The notes under the pieces: generated by a model
Told to the model about the DNA's origin: nothing
The model's database searches: none
Seen by the model: only the letters and a program-made list of their open reading frames with translations
Source: Cyanobacteria bacterium T3Sed10_376R1m
Lineage (GTDB): Bacteria > Cyanobacteriota > Cyanobacteriia > Cyanobacteriales > Cyanobacteriaceae
Reading direction: 5' to 3'
Assembly (NCBI GenBank): GCA_003566215.1
Contig: PXEJ01000131.1
Span: forward strand, 1-15,064
Length of the DNA: 15,064 nucleotides
Position numbers and translations under genes: made by a program
In this document: piece by piece, positions 5,762 through 13,384 of the stretch
Position numbering within the stretch: position 1 is the first letter of the stretch
Layout: each line of letters opens with the position of its first letter

Positions 5762-8700
5762 TCAACAAGAAAATTTATCGATAAGGTATTTTTTTGTATT
5801 ATCTGGATCCATGGGCTTAGAAAATAGATAGCCTTGACCTAATTGACATCCTAAACTTATAAGTTTGTCTAATTGGGTTTGGGTTTCTATGCCCTCTGCA
5901 ACAACTTCTAAGCCTAAATCCTGTGCCAAGTCAAAAATTGCCCGAACAATCCTTGATTTGGTTTTATTTTGATCAATATCGCAGATAAATGACTGATCTA
6001 ATTTTAATCCATTGATTGGTAAATTATGAAGATAACTTAGGCTCGAATAACCTGTACCAAAATCGTCTATCCATAGTTTCAAGTTGCGATCGCACATTTG
6101 TCGCAAACGAAAAACAGCAGAAGCATCATGTAAAATAGAACAACTTTCTGTAATTTCTAACTTAATAAAATTAGGATCAACTTTTGTTTCCTCAATAGTG
6201 TGATCAATTTTTTCAATAAAATCATCACCATTAAACTCTTGAGAAGACAAATTAACGCTAATAAAAATTGATTTGTGAGGAAAAAGCTTATGCCATTCTA
6301 CCCACTGCAAACAAACTTGTTTAAACATCCAAAAACCAATGGGAATAATTAAACCTGTTTGCTCAGCCAAAGGGATAAATTCGTTGGGAGAAATTAAGCC
6401 TTTTTTTTTGTGATTCCAACGAATTAAACTTTCAAAACCAATTAATTCCTGACTATTAATATTAATAATAGGTTGATAAAAAGGGGTAAATTCTTCTAAA
6501 TTTATTGCGTGTCTCAAATCATTTTCTAACTGTAACTCCGCTAAGGCTTCATTGTGCATTTCTGCTTGAAAAACTTGATAGTATCCTCTCCTACTTGATT
6601 TTGCTTTATACAAAGCCGTATCAGCATATTGAATTACTTGGGCGGGGGTAGTTTTGTGTAAATCTTGTTCTCTTAAATTACTACTAGAAAATATGCCTAT
6701 GCTAATACCAGAAAATAATCTGTGTTGTTGAATAAAAAAAGGAGATTTAAAAGCATGATTAATTTTTTCTGCTAACTTAATTAATTCCTTGATACTTTTA
6801 ATACTAGGACAAAGAATAGTAAATTCATCTCCTCCTAATCTAGCAATAACTTCATCCTTATTCATACAGCTTTTAAGCCGTTTAGCTATTTCAATTAATA
6901 ATAAATCTCCCACACTATGCCCTAGACTATCATTAACAATCTTAAAGCGATCGCAATCTAAAAACAATAGTCCAAACTCAGAATCTTGTCTATTATTTTG
7001 TTTTAATTTATCAATAGTATCCGCCAACTTTTGTAAGAAAAAAGTACGATTAGGTAATTGAGTTAAATAGTCATAAAATGCCTGATATTGTAATTTAGCC
7101 TGAGCTTCCTTATACTTAGTAATATCCTCTACAGTACCCTCATAATAGAGTAAATTACCATTTGTATCCCTAACTGCCCTAGCATTTTCCGAAATCCAAA
7201 TTATCTTACCATCTCGACGATAAACTTGAGATTCAAAATTAGTAATCACATCATTATTGTCCAAATAATTCACAAATTCTTGGCGACGTTTTGCCTTTAC
7301 ATACAAAGAAAAATGAAGATTATTTAAACTAGCTTTTAATTGAGTAGGAGTATCGTAACCATACATTTTGGCTAAGGCTTGATTTGCATTCAGATAATAA
7401 CCATTGGGAGTAGTTTGAAAAATACCTTCTATGGCATTATCAAAAATATTACGATATTTTTTTTCAGCTTCTAACAAAGCTTCCTCCATCTGTTTAAGAC
7501 TACTAATATCTGTCAAAAAACCTTCAATTCCTAAAATATTTCCATCATCATCATAAACCCCCTCTCCTTTCTCCCAAATCCATTTTTCTCGATTATCCTT
7601 AGTCAAAATACGATATTCAAGGGTGTAAGGTTGATTATTATTAATAGCGTATTGAATCGTACTAATTACCCTTTGTAAGTCGAAAGGATGAGTAATTTGG
7701 GCTAAATTCATATTCTTATCTTTGATTAACTCTGACGGTGAATAACTGGTTAGTTTTTCACAAGCATCACTAATATAGTCTTCTGCCCATCGGTGATTAT
7801 AACTAATACGGAAAAACACCCCCGCAGTGGAATTAATTAAACTACTTAATTGTCTCTGACTTTCTTGTAAATCTAACTCAATTTGTTTGTGTTTAAAAAT
7901 ATGTCCTAATTGATAAGCTACGGTTTCTACTAGGGATGATAGACTAGGATCTGGTAATATAGGTTGACGAAAAAAGAAAACCAAAATAGCCACTACTTCA
8001 TCATTGGCAATAATTGGCACTCCAAAACCAGATTGTAAGCCACATTGTTTGGCAAGAAAATGACGAATAAACTTGTCATTATCACCCAACTTATTCATCC
8101 ACGCAATTTCTTTTGTTTCCCAAACCTTCCCCGGCAAGCCAATCCCTTTTTCAAATGAAATATCGTAGCTTTTAGCTTTAAATTCCCCAAGGGAAAGAGA
8201 ATTGTTTTTTGTTTTATCTTTACTTTTAGAAAACCATGCTGTACTATAATTTAATCTGTTCTGAATATTGTCCGGTAGCCATGCTTCTCCAAATTCTAAA
8301 TTAGTCGCTTCACAGACTTGTTGAAGGGTAAAAAATAAAGCCGTTTCAAAATTTTGAGAGCTAGTAATGGTTTGAGAAAGATTTAATAAAAGATATTTCT
8401 CTTGTTCCATTCTTTTTTTTTCGCTAATATCAAGGATAATCCCTTCTAAATAAAGAATATTTTCTTTTGATGGGTCATAAATTGCCTCTCCTTGTTCCCA
8501 AACCCACTTTATTTCTCCACAACGGTGTATAATACGATATTCTATCTTGTAGGGACGACTAGATGCGATCGCACTTTGCACTTCATCCCAAACCAATTGA
8601 CGATCATCGGGATAAATAATTTCACTAAGACAAATCTGATTTAATATAAAATCACTTACTTGATACCCTGTCAGTTTATAACAATCAGCACTAATATATT

Positions 8701-9250
8701 CTGTTTTCCTGCCATCATCATTTTGAAAACGATAGAGAATACAAGGTAAATTTTCTAATAAAGAAGATATTTTACTTAATTCTTCAGCTATAGCAGGAGT
8801 TAAATTAGATTGTACCTGATTAAAAATAGCAACAATCATTTGATTATTATCATAGTCAATCAAGTGGAGAGATAAATTATAAATATCTTTTCTTAGATTA
8901 AAATCATCTATATTTTTAAATTTTTTTTGATTATTTATTTGAGGAATTAAAAGTATTTTGTCAGACTTTAAACTGGGAAAAACATTTTTGAGTTGATAAG
9001 GTTTAATAAAATAATCAAGGTATTGCTTATGAATTACACTTTGAGGAGTTACGCTAAATTTTTCGCAAAAAAAGGAATTAACACAAATAATTTTTTTAGT
9101 ACCAGTAGTAACTATAGCAATGGGAGTATCAACTTCGTCCACCAAAAAATTAGACATATTCGATGTATTTTTCCTAAACTTAATTTTTTGTGAAATCTGA
9201 TTACTAAAACTATTACTATCAAAATCTAGGTCAAATATTTTGTCTGTCAC
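5762..9250 (-). CDS. Multi-sensor GGDEF/EAL protein (cyclic-di-GMP cyclase/phosphodiesterase)
   Basis: Soluble signalling protein of 1162 residues with no obvious membrane segment. Domains in order: a degenerate PAS-like region (about 40-145), PAS plus PAC (165-285, with EYRIIHRCGEIKWVWE), GAF (about 286-455, with GIGLPGKVWE), PAS/PAC (466-590), PAS/PAC (595-715), GGDEF (722-895) and EAL (905-1155). GGDEF is intact at 806-810 (ARLGGDEF), so diguanylate cyclase activity is plausible; the RxxD inhibitory site upstream is replaced by NKDE. In the EAL domain the signature reads ESL (940-942), but the metal and catalytic residues are kept: N1000, E1032, D1062/D1063 in DDFGTGYS, K1083, E1119 and Q1139, so phosphodiesterase activity is also plausible. 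No cysteine of a bilin GAF is obvious, so the GAF is unlikely to be a phytochrome type. The start is GTG at 9250; ATG at 9157 (MSNFLVDEV) is an alternative. Confidence 0.95.
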   Translation of the reverse strand: MTDKIFDLDFDSNSFSNQISQKIKFRKNTSNMSNFLVDEVDTPIAIVTTGTKKIICVNSFFCEKFSVTPQSVIHKQYLDYFIKPYQLKNVFPSLKSDKILLIPQINNQKKFKNIDDFNLRKDIYNLSLHLIDYDNNQMIVAIFNQVQSNLTPAIAEELSKISSLLENLPCILYRFQNDDGRKTEYISADCYKLTGYQVSDFILNQICLSEIIYPDDRQLVWDEVQSAIASSRPYKIEYRIIHRCGEIKWVWEQGEAIYDPSKENILYLEGIILDISEKKRMEQEKYLLLNLSQTITSSQNFETALFFTLQQVCEATNLEFGEAWLPDNIQNRLNYSTAWFSKSKDKTKNNSLSLGEFKAKSYDISFEKGIGLPGKVWETKEIAWMNKLGDNDKFIRHFLAKQCGLQSGFGVPIIANDEVVAILVFFFRQPILPDPSLSSLVETVAYQLGHIFKHKQIELDLQESQRQLSSLINSTAGVFFRISYNHRWAEDYISDACEKLTSYSPSELIKDKNMNLAQITHPFDLQRVISTIQYAINNNQPYTLEYRILTKDNREKWIWEKGEGVYDDDGNILGIEGFLTDISSLKQMEEALLEAEKKYRNIFDNAIEGIFQTTPNGYYLNANQALAKMYGYDTPTQLKASLNNLHFSLYVKAKRRQEFVNYLDNNDVITNFESQVYRRDGKIIWISENARAVRDTNGNLLYYEGTVEDITKYKEAQAKLQYQAFYDYLTQLPNRTFFLQKLADTIDKLKQNNRQDSEFGLLFLDCDRFKIVNDSLGHSVGDLLLIEIAKRLKSCMNKDEVIARLGGDEFTILCPSIKSIKELIKLAEKINHAFKSPFFIQQHRLFSGISIGIFSSSNLREQDLHKTTPAQVIQYADTALYKAKSSRRGYYQVFQAEMHNEALAELQLENDLRHAINLEEFTPFYQPIININSQELIGFESLIRWNHKKKGLISPNEFIPLAEQTGLIIPIGFWMFKQVCLQWVEWHKLFPHKSIFISVNLSSQEFNGDDFIEKIDHTIEETKVDPNFIKLEITESCSILHDASAVFRLRQMCDRNLKLWIDDFGTGYSSLSYLHNLPINGLKLDQSFICDIDQNKTKSRIVRAIFDLAQDLGLEVVAEGIETQTQLDKLISLGCQLGQGYLFSKPMDPDNTKKYLIDKFSC

Positions 9251-9839
9251 AACTTTTTTATTTTTCTCTTAATTAACTTTTTTAACTTTTGTTTTGTAAA
9301 TATTTATCTATAGCGTTTATCTAAATAATAAGGCACATCTTTTTCCCAACAGCAATGGCTTTAACTCTACTTTTTGTACCTCATAAACATAGCAATTACT
9401 ATATGTATTTTTTATTTATATTAATAATAATGAATGATTCTAATAACCATCTATTGCAATTGTTGAGATATGTTTTACTTTAATAGTATTAGAGATTTAC
9501 TTTAATTTTAGTAATCTTGAACACATTTTTTTTTGCACAGCTTAGTAAAACAGTTTAGCTAAAAATTAGCCATTGAGGTAATTTCAAGATTGATATTAAC
9601 CAAAATATGAGAGTAAACTTTAATGTTTTGTCTTTTTAAAATAAATCAAAAAATGTGCAAATAAATATTATTAAAAATTAATCTTCTTTGAGATAAAAAT
9701 AGACTTTATTGAACAAAACAAGCAAATCTATTTTCATAGAATTCAATATAATTTGTCTTAACCATAACCTAATTTTTAAAATCATCAAGATTATATCAAT
9801 ATAGAGGAATGTTGACAACTAATTCAAAATTTTTAAAAT
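9251..9839. other. 589-bp AT-rich intergenic region with no supported gene
   Basis: Very AT-rich spacer between the GGDEF/EAL gene and the CheW-like gene. I find no credible ORF, tRNA or clear promoter pair. It presumably holds the GGDEF/EAL promoter at its left end and the transcript end of the CheW-like gene at its right end. The only structure I can point to is a nested inverted repeat: AATCTTGAA (9513-9521) with TTCAAGATT (9583-9591), enclosing the hairpin GCTAA-AAA-TTAGC (9558-9570). Confidence 0.5.
9513..9591. repeat. Nested inverted repeats in the intergenic spacer
   Basis: Outer arms AATCTTGAA and TTCAAGATT are perfect 9-bp complements separated by 61 bases; inside lies a 5-bp hairpin GCTAA/TTAGC. 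In such an AT-rich stretch a chance match of this size is possible, so this is only a candidate structured RNA or protein-binding element. Confidence 0.3.
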
Positions 9840-10334
9840 TTATATAGAGGGAAATGGAGAAATTAATTCGTCTGGATCTAAAATAAAAACAGTAAGATTA
9901 TTTTCTTGCTCATCATCAATTACTGTCACATGGGAAGCTATTTTAAGAGTATCTGCTTGACGATAGGAAGGGGGTAAAGTACGAATATTGTCTAAGGAAA
10001 TATCAACTAAACTAGGGGTATTATTGATGATAATGCCAAATTTTTCGTCAGCACTATTTTGAGCGAGAAGTAAATATTTTTTATCCTCCTGAGTAAACGG
10101 CTGAGGAATATCAAACAAACGCTTGTGTAAGTCAATCACAGTAATTTCTTTACCTTCTACGTTAACCATTCCGTATTGATTTAAACCGCTACTATAAACT
10201 TTTGATAGGTTTACTACTTTTTGTACTACGTCTATGTGCAAAGCCCCATTGAGACTACCAATGGGAAAAACTAATAACTTAATTTTTTCTGTGGTTGATA
10301 CTGATTGTTTTGAGCCTAAATTACCGAGATTCAT
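9840..10334 (-). CDS. CheW-like domain protein
   Basis: Single-domain adaptor of the CheW type, the class that couples chemoreceptors to a CheA-type kinase; in cyanobacteria such proteins serve type IV pilus phototaxis and related systems (family knowledge). Of 164 residues the first 17 form a short tail and the CheW fold spans about 18-158. Supporting segments are KLLVFPIGSLNGALHID (19-35), the ITVIDLHKRLFDIP turn (64-77), KYLLLAQ (86-92), EKFGIIINNTPSLVDI (97-112) and LTVFILDPDELI (147-158). The sequence is divergent from classical CheW, so the partner is uncertain. It starts 24 bp after the membrane winged-helix gene, which points to one operon with that gene rather than with receptor or kinase genes. 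No che gene is in the window. Confidence 0.82.
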   Translation of the reverse strand: MNLGNLGSKQSVSTTEKIKLLVFPIGSLNGALHIDVVQKVVNLSKVYSSGLNQYGMVNVEGKEITVIDLHKRLFDIPQPFTQEDKKYLLLAQNSADEKFGIIINNTPSLVDISLDNIRTLPPSYRQADTLKIASHVTVIDDEQENNLTVFILDPDELISPFPSI

Positions 10335-10358
10335 AAATTATTTTTACTTCGATTGTTC

Positions 10359-10892
10359 TTAAATATTTTTATAAACAACCGCTCCATCTGTTTCTCTATT
10401 GTAACCATAAATCAGTTGTTCTTTTTCTAATTTTAGTAATGTCTCTTTAATGGAGGTAAGGGGAAATTCTGTGGCAATAACAATGTCGGAAACCGTCATT
10501 TCCCCTTCTTTTTTTAAGTTTTTTAAAATTATTAATTCTAAATTTTGTCCTTGATTCGATTTATGAGTCGGTATTTCTGATTTTACTGGCTCTGGGAAAG
10601 ATACTCCGTTAGGGTGCATGGCTAATTTTTCTCTTGCTCTTCTAACGAAAATTATATTTTCAATAGTTACTCCAATAACAAAGAATCCTAATAATGATTC
10701 TCCATCCACATCTTTGTCCGCAAAATCAATTAAGGACATTAAAGCGAAAAAACTAATTATTGCTACCCAATATCTTCTTGTGTAAACATATCCAAACGGG
10801 GCAAACAGTAATGTTAAAATTCCTGTTACAAATATATTTTTCTTGGCTCTTTTTTCGAGTTCAAATAGTTTGTTTTTTTTCTGGTCAGACAT
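10359..10892 (-). CDS. Membrane protein with C-terminal winged-helix domain, function unknown
   Basis: Not recognised as a named family. The 177 residues divide into a short charged N-terminus, three hydrophobic segments (about 20-38, 40-57 and 66-84) and a cytosol-type C-terminal part. The first two segments with LLFAPFGYVYTRRYW resemble the TM2-like membrane hairpin. Residues 116-177 look like a winged helix: helix NLELIILKNLKKEG, helix MTVSDIVIATEF, recognition-like helix LTSIKETLLKLEKEQL and a wing with YNRETDGAVVYKNI. The overall design suggests a membrane-tethered DNA-binding or protein-binding regulator; this is inference. It is followed after 24 bp by the CheW-like gene. The start is ATG 10892, preceded by a G-rich stretch; a good promoter lies upstream. 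Confidence 0.85.
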   Translation of the reverse strand: MSDQKKNKLFELEKRAKKNIFVTGILTLLFAPFGYVYTRRYWVAIISFFALMSLIDFADKDVDGESLLGFFVIGVTIENIIFVRRAREKLAMHPNGVSFPEPVKSEIPTHKSNQGQNLELIILKNLKKEGEMTVSDIVIATEFPLTSIKETLLKLEKEQLIYGYNRETDGAVVYKNI

Positions 10893-10949
10893 CTCTAACC
10901 CCCCAATATAATGTTAAATTTATTCTAGCATTCTATGCCAATTTTTATA

Positions 10950-10979
10950 ATTATAGAGTTTTGACAAAGTTTTTAGCAA
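10950..10979 (-). promoter_or_regulatory. Promoter of the winged-helix/CheW-like operon
   Basis: On the minus strand TTGCTA (10979-10974), 18 bases, then a perfect TATAAT (10955-10950). It lies about 57 bp before the ATG at 10892 and predicts a leader of roughly 50 nt. This is the most sigma-70-like promoter in this part of the window. Confidence 0.55.
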
Positions 10980-10981
10980 TG

Positions 10982-11004
10982 AGATAAAGTCCCTGCATTT
11001 ATCT
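10982..11004 (-). terminator. AT-rich hairpin downstream of the DUF2062 gene
   Basis: Perfect 7-bp inverted repeat AGATAAA/TTTATCT with a 9-base loop, 21 bp after the DUF2062 stop codon. No T-run follows on the minus strand, so as a terminator it is weak. Confidence 0.25.
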
Positions 11005-11024
11005 TTAATGGGTTAGACTGTAGG

Positions 11025-11564
11025 TTATTTATTATGTAAATTTTTATGTTGTTTTTTTGCTATTGTTAAAGTTATATAGTACGCTAAAATTGCAAAAATT
11101 GAGCCAATGAAAAAAGAGCCTATTAATAGAGTTAAGGTAATTTCTTTCCCTGAATCTGTTAAGTTTTCCCATGAATCGGGATTAAAGTCTGTTAGATAAT
11201 CAAAGTTTATGTTGAATAAGTTACTCAATATAAAATTACCTATTTGAAAGTTAAATAAAAATATAGGAATATAAGTAAAAGGGTTGCTAATCCAAGTACC
11301 CATCATGGCGGCTATTTTATTCCCTTTAAAAAGAATTGCAAAGACTAATGCGGCTATCATTTGTATTCCGAAGAATGGGAAACAGCCAGTAAAAACACCG
11401 ATCGCAAATCCTCGTGCGATCGCCTTTGGTTCTTCTTGTAAACTTTGAATACGTCGAAGATAATATTTATAATAACGTTTTAATAAAGGGGACTTTTTTT
11501 TATTTTTACGAATGTGTGGATCTGATATTTTATTTTTAGAAGATGTTGTGTGATTATTGACCAT
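11025..11564 (-). CDS. DUF2062-family membrane protein
   Basis: Small integral membrane protein of unknown function. The 179 residues open with a basic tail rich in Lys and Arg (1-48). The family signature is ARGFAIGVFTGCFPFFGIQ (50-68), followed by GTWISNPFTYIP (89-100); these glycine/proline-rich turns are the hallmark of DUF2062. Hydrophobic segments lie at about 52-80, 95-118 and 143-168. In other bacteria DUF2062 domains appear alone or fused to glycosyltransferases; here it stands alone. The start is ATG 11564. An unusual leader with a promoter-like extended -10, two interleaved inverted repeats and a T-run lies upstream (see that entry), so the gene may be controlled by transcript attenuation. 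Confidence 0.9.
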   Translation of the reverse strand: MVNNHTTSSKNKISDPHIRKNKKKSPLLKRYYKYYLRRIQSLQEEPKAIARGFAIGVFTGCFPFFGIQMIAALVFAILFKGNKIAAMMGTWISNPFTYIPIFLFNFQIGNFILSNLFNINFDYLTDFNPDSWENLTDSGKEITLTLLIGSFFIGSIFAILAYYITLTIAKKQHKNLHNK

Positions 11565-11597
11565 TAAGCCATTATGGTAAGGTTATTTAAGAAAGCA

Positions 11598-11651
11598 TAA
11601 AAAAAGGGAAAAATATGTCTCATTAAAATTCAGATTTTCCCTAGAGACAAC
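11598..11651 (-). promoter_or_regulatory. Candidate attenuator/riboregulator leader (or small RNA) upstream of the DUF2062 gene
   Basis: Read on the minus strand from the expected transcript start near 11651, the order is TGTCTC (arm a, 11649-11644), AGGGAAAAT (arm b, 11642-11634), a 12-base spacer, GAGACA (a', 11621-11616), then ATTTTTCCCT (b', 11614-11605) and a run of T (seven, 11605-11599, one shared with the stem end). Arms a/a' are a perfect 6-bp match; b/b' match over 9 bp with one extra base. The a-b-a'-b' order means the stems either exclude each other or form an H-type pseudoknot. The b/b' stem plus T-run has the form of an intrinsic terminator. It lies 34 bp or more from the DUF2062 start. 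Structure is inferred by eye only. Confidence 0.5.
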
Positions 11652-11657
11652 ACCAAA

Positions 11658-11666
11658 ATTATAACA
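11658..11666 (-). promoter_or_regulatory. Extended -10 promoter driving the leader of the DUF2062 gene
   Basis: Minus-strand TGTTATAAT, i.e. TGn followed by a perfect TATAAT (11663-11658). No good -35 is seen at 17 bases, as is common for extended -10 promoters. The predicted start at about 11651 falls right at the first arm of the interleaved repeats. Confidence 0.5.
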
Positions 11667-11744
11667 ATTGGTTATCGTTTCTTCTTAAAAGTTAAATTAA
11701 ACTTAACTTACTCAACTCAACTAATTCGGGATACTTTTTTAGTT

Positions 11745-13298
11745 ATGAATAATTCTCAAATTCCTTTATTTCCTCCTCGTAGTATAGAAGAATTAGTTAC
11801 GGACATTGATATTTTAACAGAGGAAATTCAAGAGCTATATTGTCAAGATCAAATCCCTTGGATTATAGGATACAGTGGCGGGAAAGATAGTTCCTGCATT
11901 TTACAACTAATTTGGAGTGCGATCGCACTTCTTCCTCCAAAAAAACGCAAAAAAACCATTCACGTAATAACCAACGATACCCTCGTGGAAAATCCCATCG
12001 TTGCCCATTGGGTAAAAGGATGCTTGAAAAAAATAAACAAATCAGCCCAAGAGCAGAAAATGCCCTTTATTGCTCACCTTACCCATCCCGCAACTAAAGA
12101 CACATTTTGGTCTTGTTTAATCGGTAAAGGTTATCCTGCACCCCGGAGAGGATTTAGATGGTGTACCGAAAGAATGAAAATTCAACCAGCAGAGCAATTT
12201 ATTAGAGAAACCGTACGCACCCACGGAGAAACAGTGTTAGTTTTAGGCACCAGAAAAGCCGAAAGCATCACCCGTGCTAAAAATATGGAAAAACACGCCC
12301 AAAAAAGTAGATTAAGGGAAAGATTAAACACCAACTCTCGCCTACCAAACTCCTATGTTTATAGTCCCATAGAAGACTGGCGCACCGATGAAGTTTGGCT
12401 TTACCTTCTACAGTGGCAAAACCCTTGGGGAGGAGATAATCAAGACTTATTTTCCATGTATCGGGGAGCAACGGCAGACAACGAATGCCCCTTAGTGGTA
12501 GATACCTCAACCCCTAGCTGTGGTGATTCTCGGTTTGGTTGTTGGGTGTGTACCATGGTTAGCAAAGATAAATCCATGGAAGCAATGATTCAAAATGATC
12601 AAGAAAAAGAATGGTTACAACCTCTGTTAGATATTCGAGATGAGTTAGATATAAAAGATGATCGAGATAAACGTGATTTTCGACGTATCTATGGCAAGGT
12701 AGAACTGTTCGAGCGTAATATTGACGGGGAAACTTCTGTTCAAAATATACCCGGTCCTTACCTCAAAAAATGGCGAGAATATTGGTTAAAAAAAGTATTA
12801 CAAGCTCAAGTTGATTTGCAACACAACGCACCCCCAGAATATCAAAATATTGAATTGATTACCGTCGAAGAATTAAGCGAAATTCGCCGTATTTGGTTGG
12901 AGGAAAAACATGAATTTGAAGATACCTTGCCTACTATTTATCAACAGGTTACAGGAAAAGAATTTATTGACCCTCGTCTTGGTGCAGGAAATAACCTCTT
13001 AGGTACACAAGAATGGCAAACCCTAGAAGAATTATGCGATGATGATACCATGCACCTAGAATTAATGGCGAGATTGTTGGATACCGAACGACAATACCTG
13101 ACCAAAGTTCGTCGTATAGGTATTTATCAAGCCTTGGAAAAGTGCTTTGAAAGTAGTTCTCGTTCCCCAGAAGATGCGATCGCCAATGCAGAGTACATTA
13201 GGGAAGTTAAAAATGCCGCTAAACAAGGTGATGTCAAAGAATTGCAACAGAAATTAACATGGGGAAAAATGAAATTTACCCAGAAAAATGATTTGTAG
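11745..13298 (+). CDS. dndC: DndC-family PP-loop ATPase/sulfurtransferase (DNA phosphorothioation type), standing alone
   Basis: Resembles DndC, the PAPS-reductase-like enzyme that uses ATP and an Fe-S cluster to pass sulfur to the DNA backbone in phosphorothioation systems. Over 517 residues the visible motifs are the PP-loop SGGKDS at 44-49 (GYSGGKDSSCILQLIW), VITNDTLVENPIV (74-86), the block RRGFRWCTERMK (134-145) with C140, LVLGTRKAESITRA (165-178), and CGDSRFGCWVCTMV with C259, C266 and C269. C140 with these three fits the four-cysteine Fe-S set, and C248 is nearby. The C-terminal third is charged and helical, as in DndC. The usual partners DndB, DndD and DndE are not adjacent: a DUF2062 gene lies on one side and tldD on the other. 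HIP1 sites at 11919 and 13176 suggest long residence in the host. SspD, the related enzyme of single-strand systems, or an unassigned RNA/DNA sulfur-transfer role are alternatives. Confidence 0.85.
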   Translation: MNNSQIPLFPPRSIEELVTDIDILTEEIQELYCQDQIPWIIGYSGGKDSSCILQLIWSAIALLPPKKRKKTIHVITNDTLVENPIVAHWVKGCLKKINKSAQEQKMPFIAHLTHPATKDTFWSCLIGKGYPAPRRGFRWCTERMKIQPAEQFIRETVRTHGETVLVLGTRKAESITRAKNMEKHAQKSRLRERLNTNSRLPNSYVYSPIEDWRTDEVWLYLLQWQNPWGGDNQDLFSMYRGATADNECPLVVDTSTPSCGDSRFGCWVCTMVSKDKSMEAMIQNDQEKEWLQPLLDIRDELDIKDDRDKRDFRRIYGKVELFERNIDGETSVQNIPGPYLKKWREYWLKKVLQAQVDLQHNAPPEYQNIELITVEELSEIRRIWLEEKHEFEDTLPTIYQQVTGKEFIDPRLGAGNNLLGTQEWQTLEELCDDDTMHLELMARLLDTERQYLTKVRRIGIYQALEKCFESSSRSPEDAIANAEYIREVKNAAKQGDVKELQQKLTWGKMKFTQKNDL

Positions 13299-13345
13299 AT
13301 CATTCTATCCCGTAGCTAAAATACTTTTTCCACAAAACCGAACTA

Positions 13346-13351
13346 TATAAT
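13346..13351 (+). promoter_or_regulatory. Promoter -10 element of tldD
   Basis: Perfect TATAAT in the 86-bp gap between the dndC-like gene and tldD, 34 bp before the tldD ATG. The -35 region at the right distance (around 13323-13328) is a poor match. It suggests tldD is transcribed at least partly on its own. Confidence 0.4.
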
Positions 13352-13384
13352 AGATAAAACGTAACTAATAAATAAAAGTAATAT

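Noticed and set aside
12277..12510. Minus-strand ORF of 77 codons within the dndC-like gene
   Set aside because: Antisense to the conserved segment of the DndC homologue, with no independent coding evidence.
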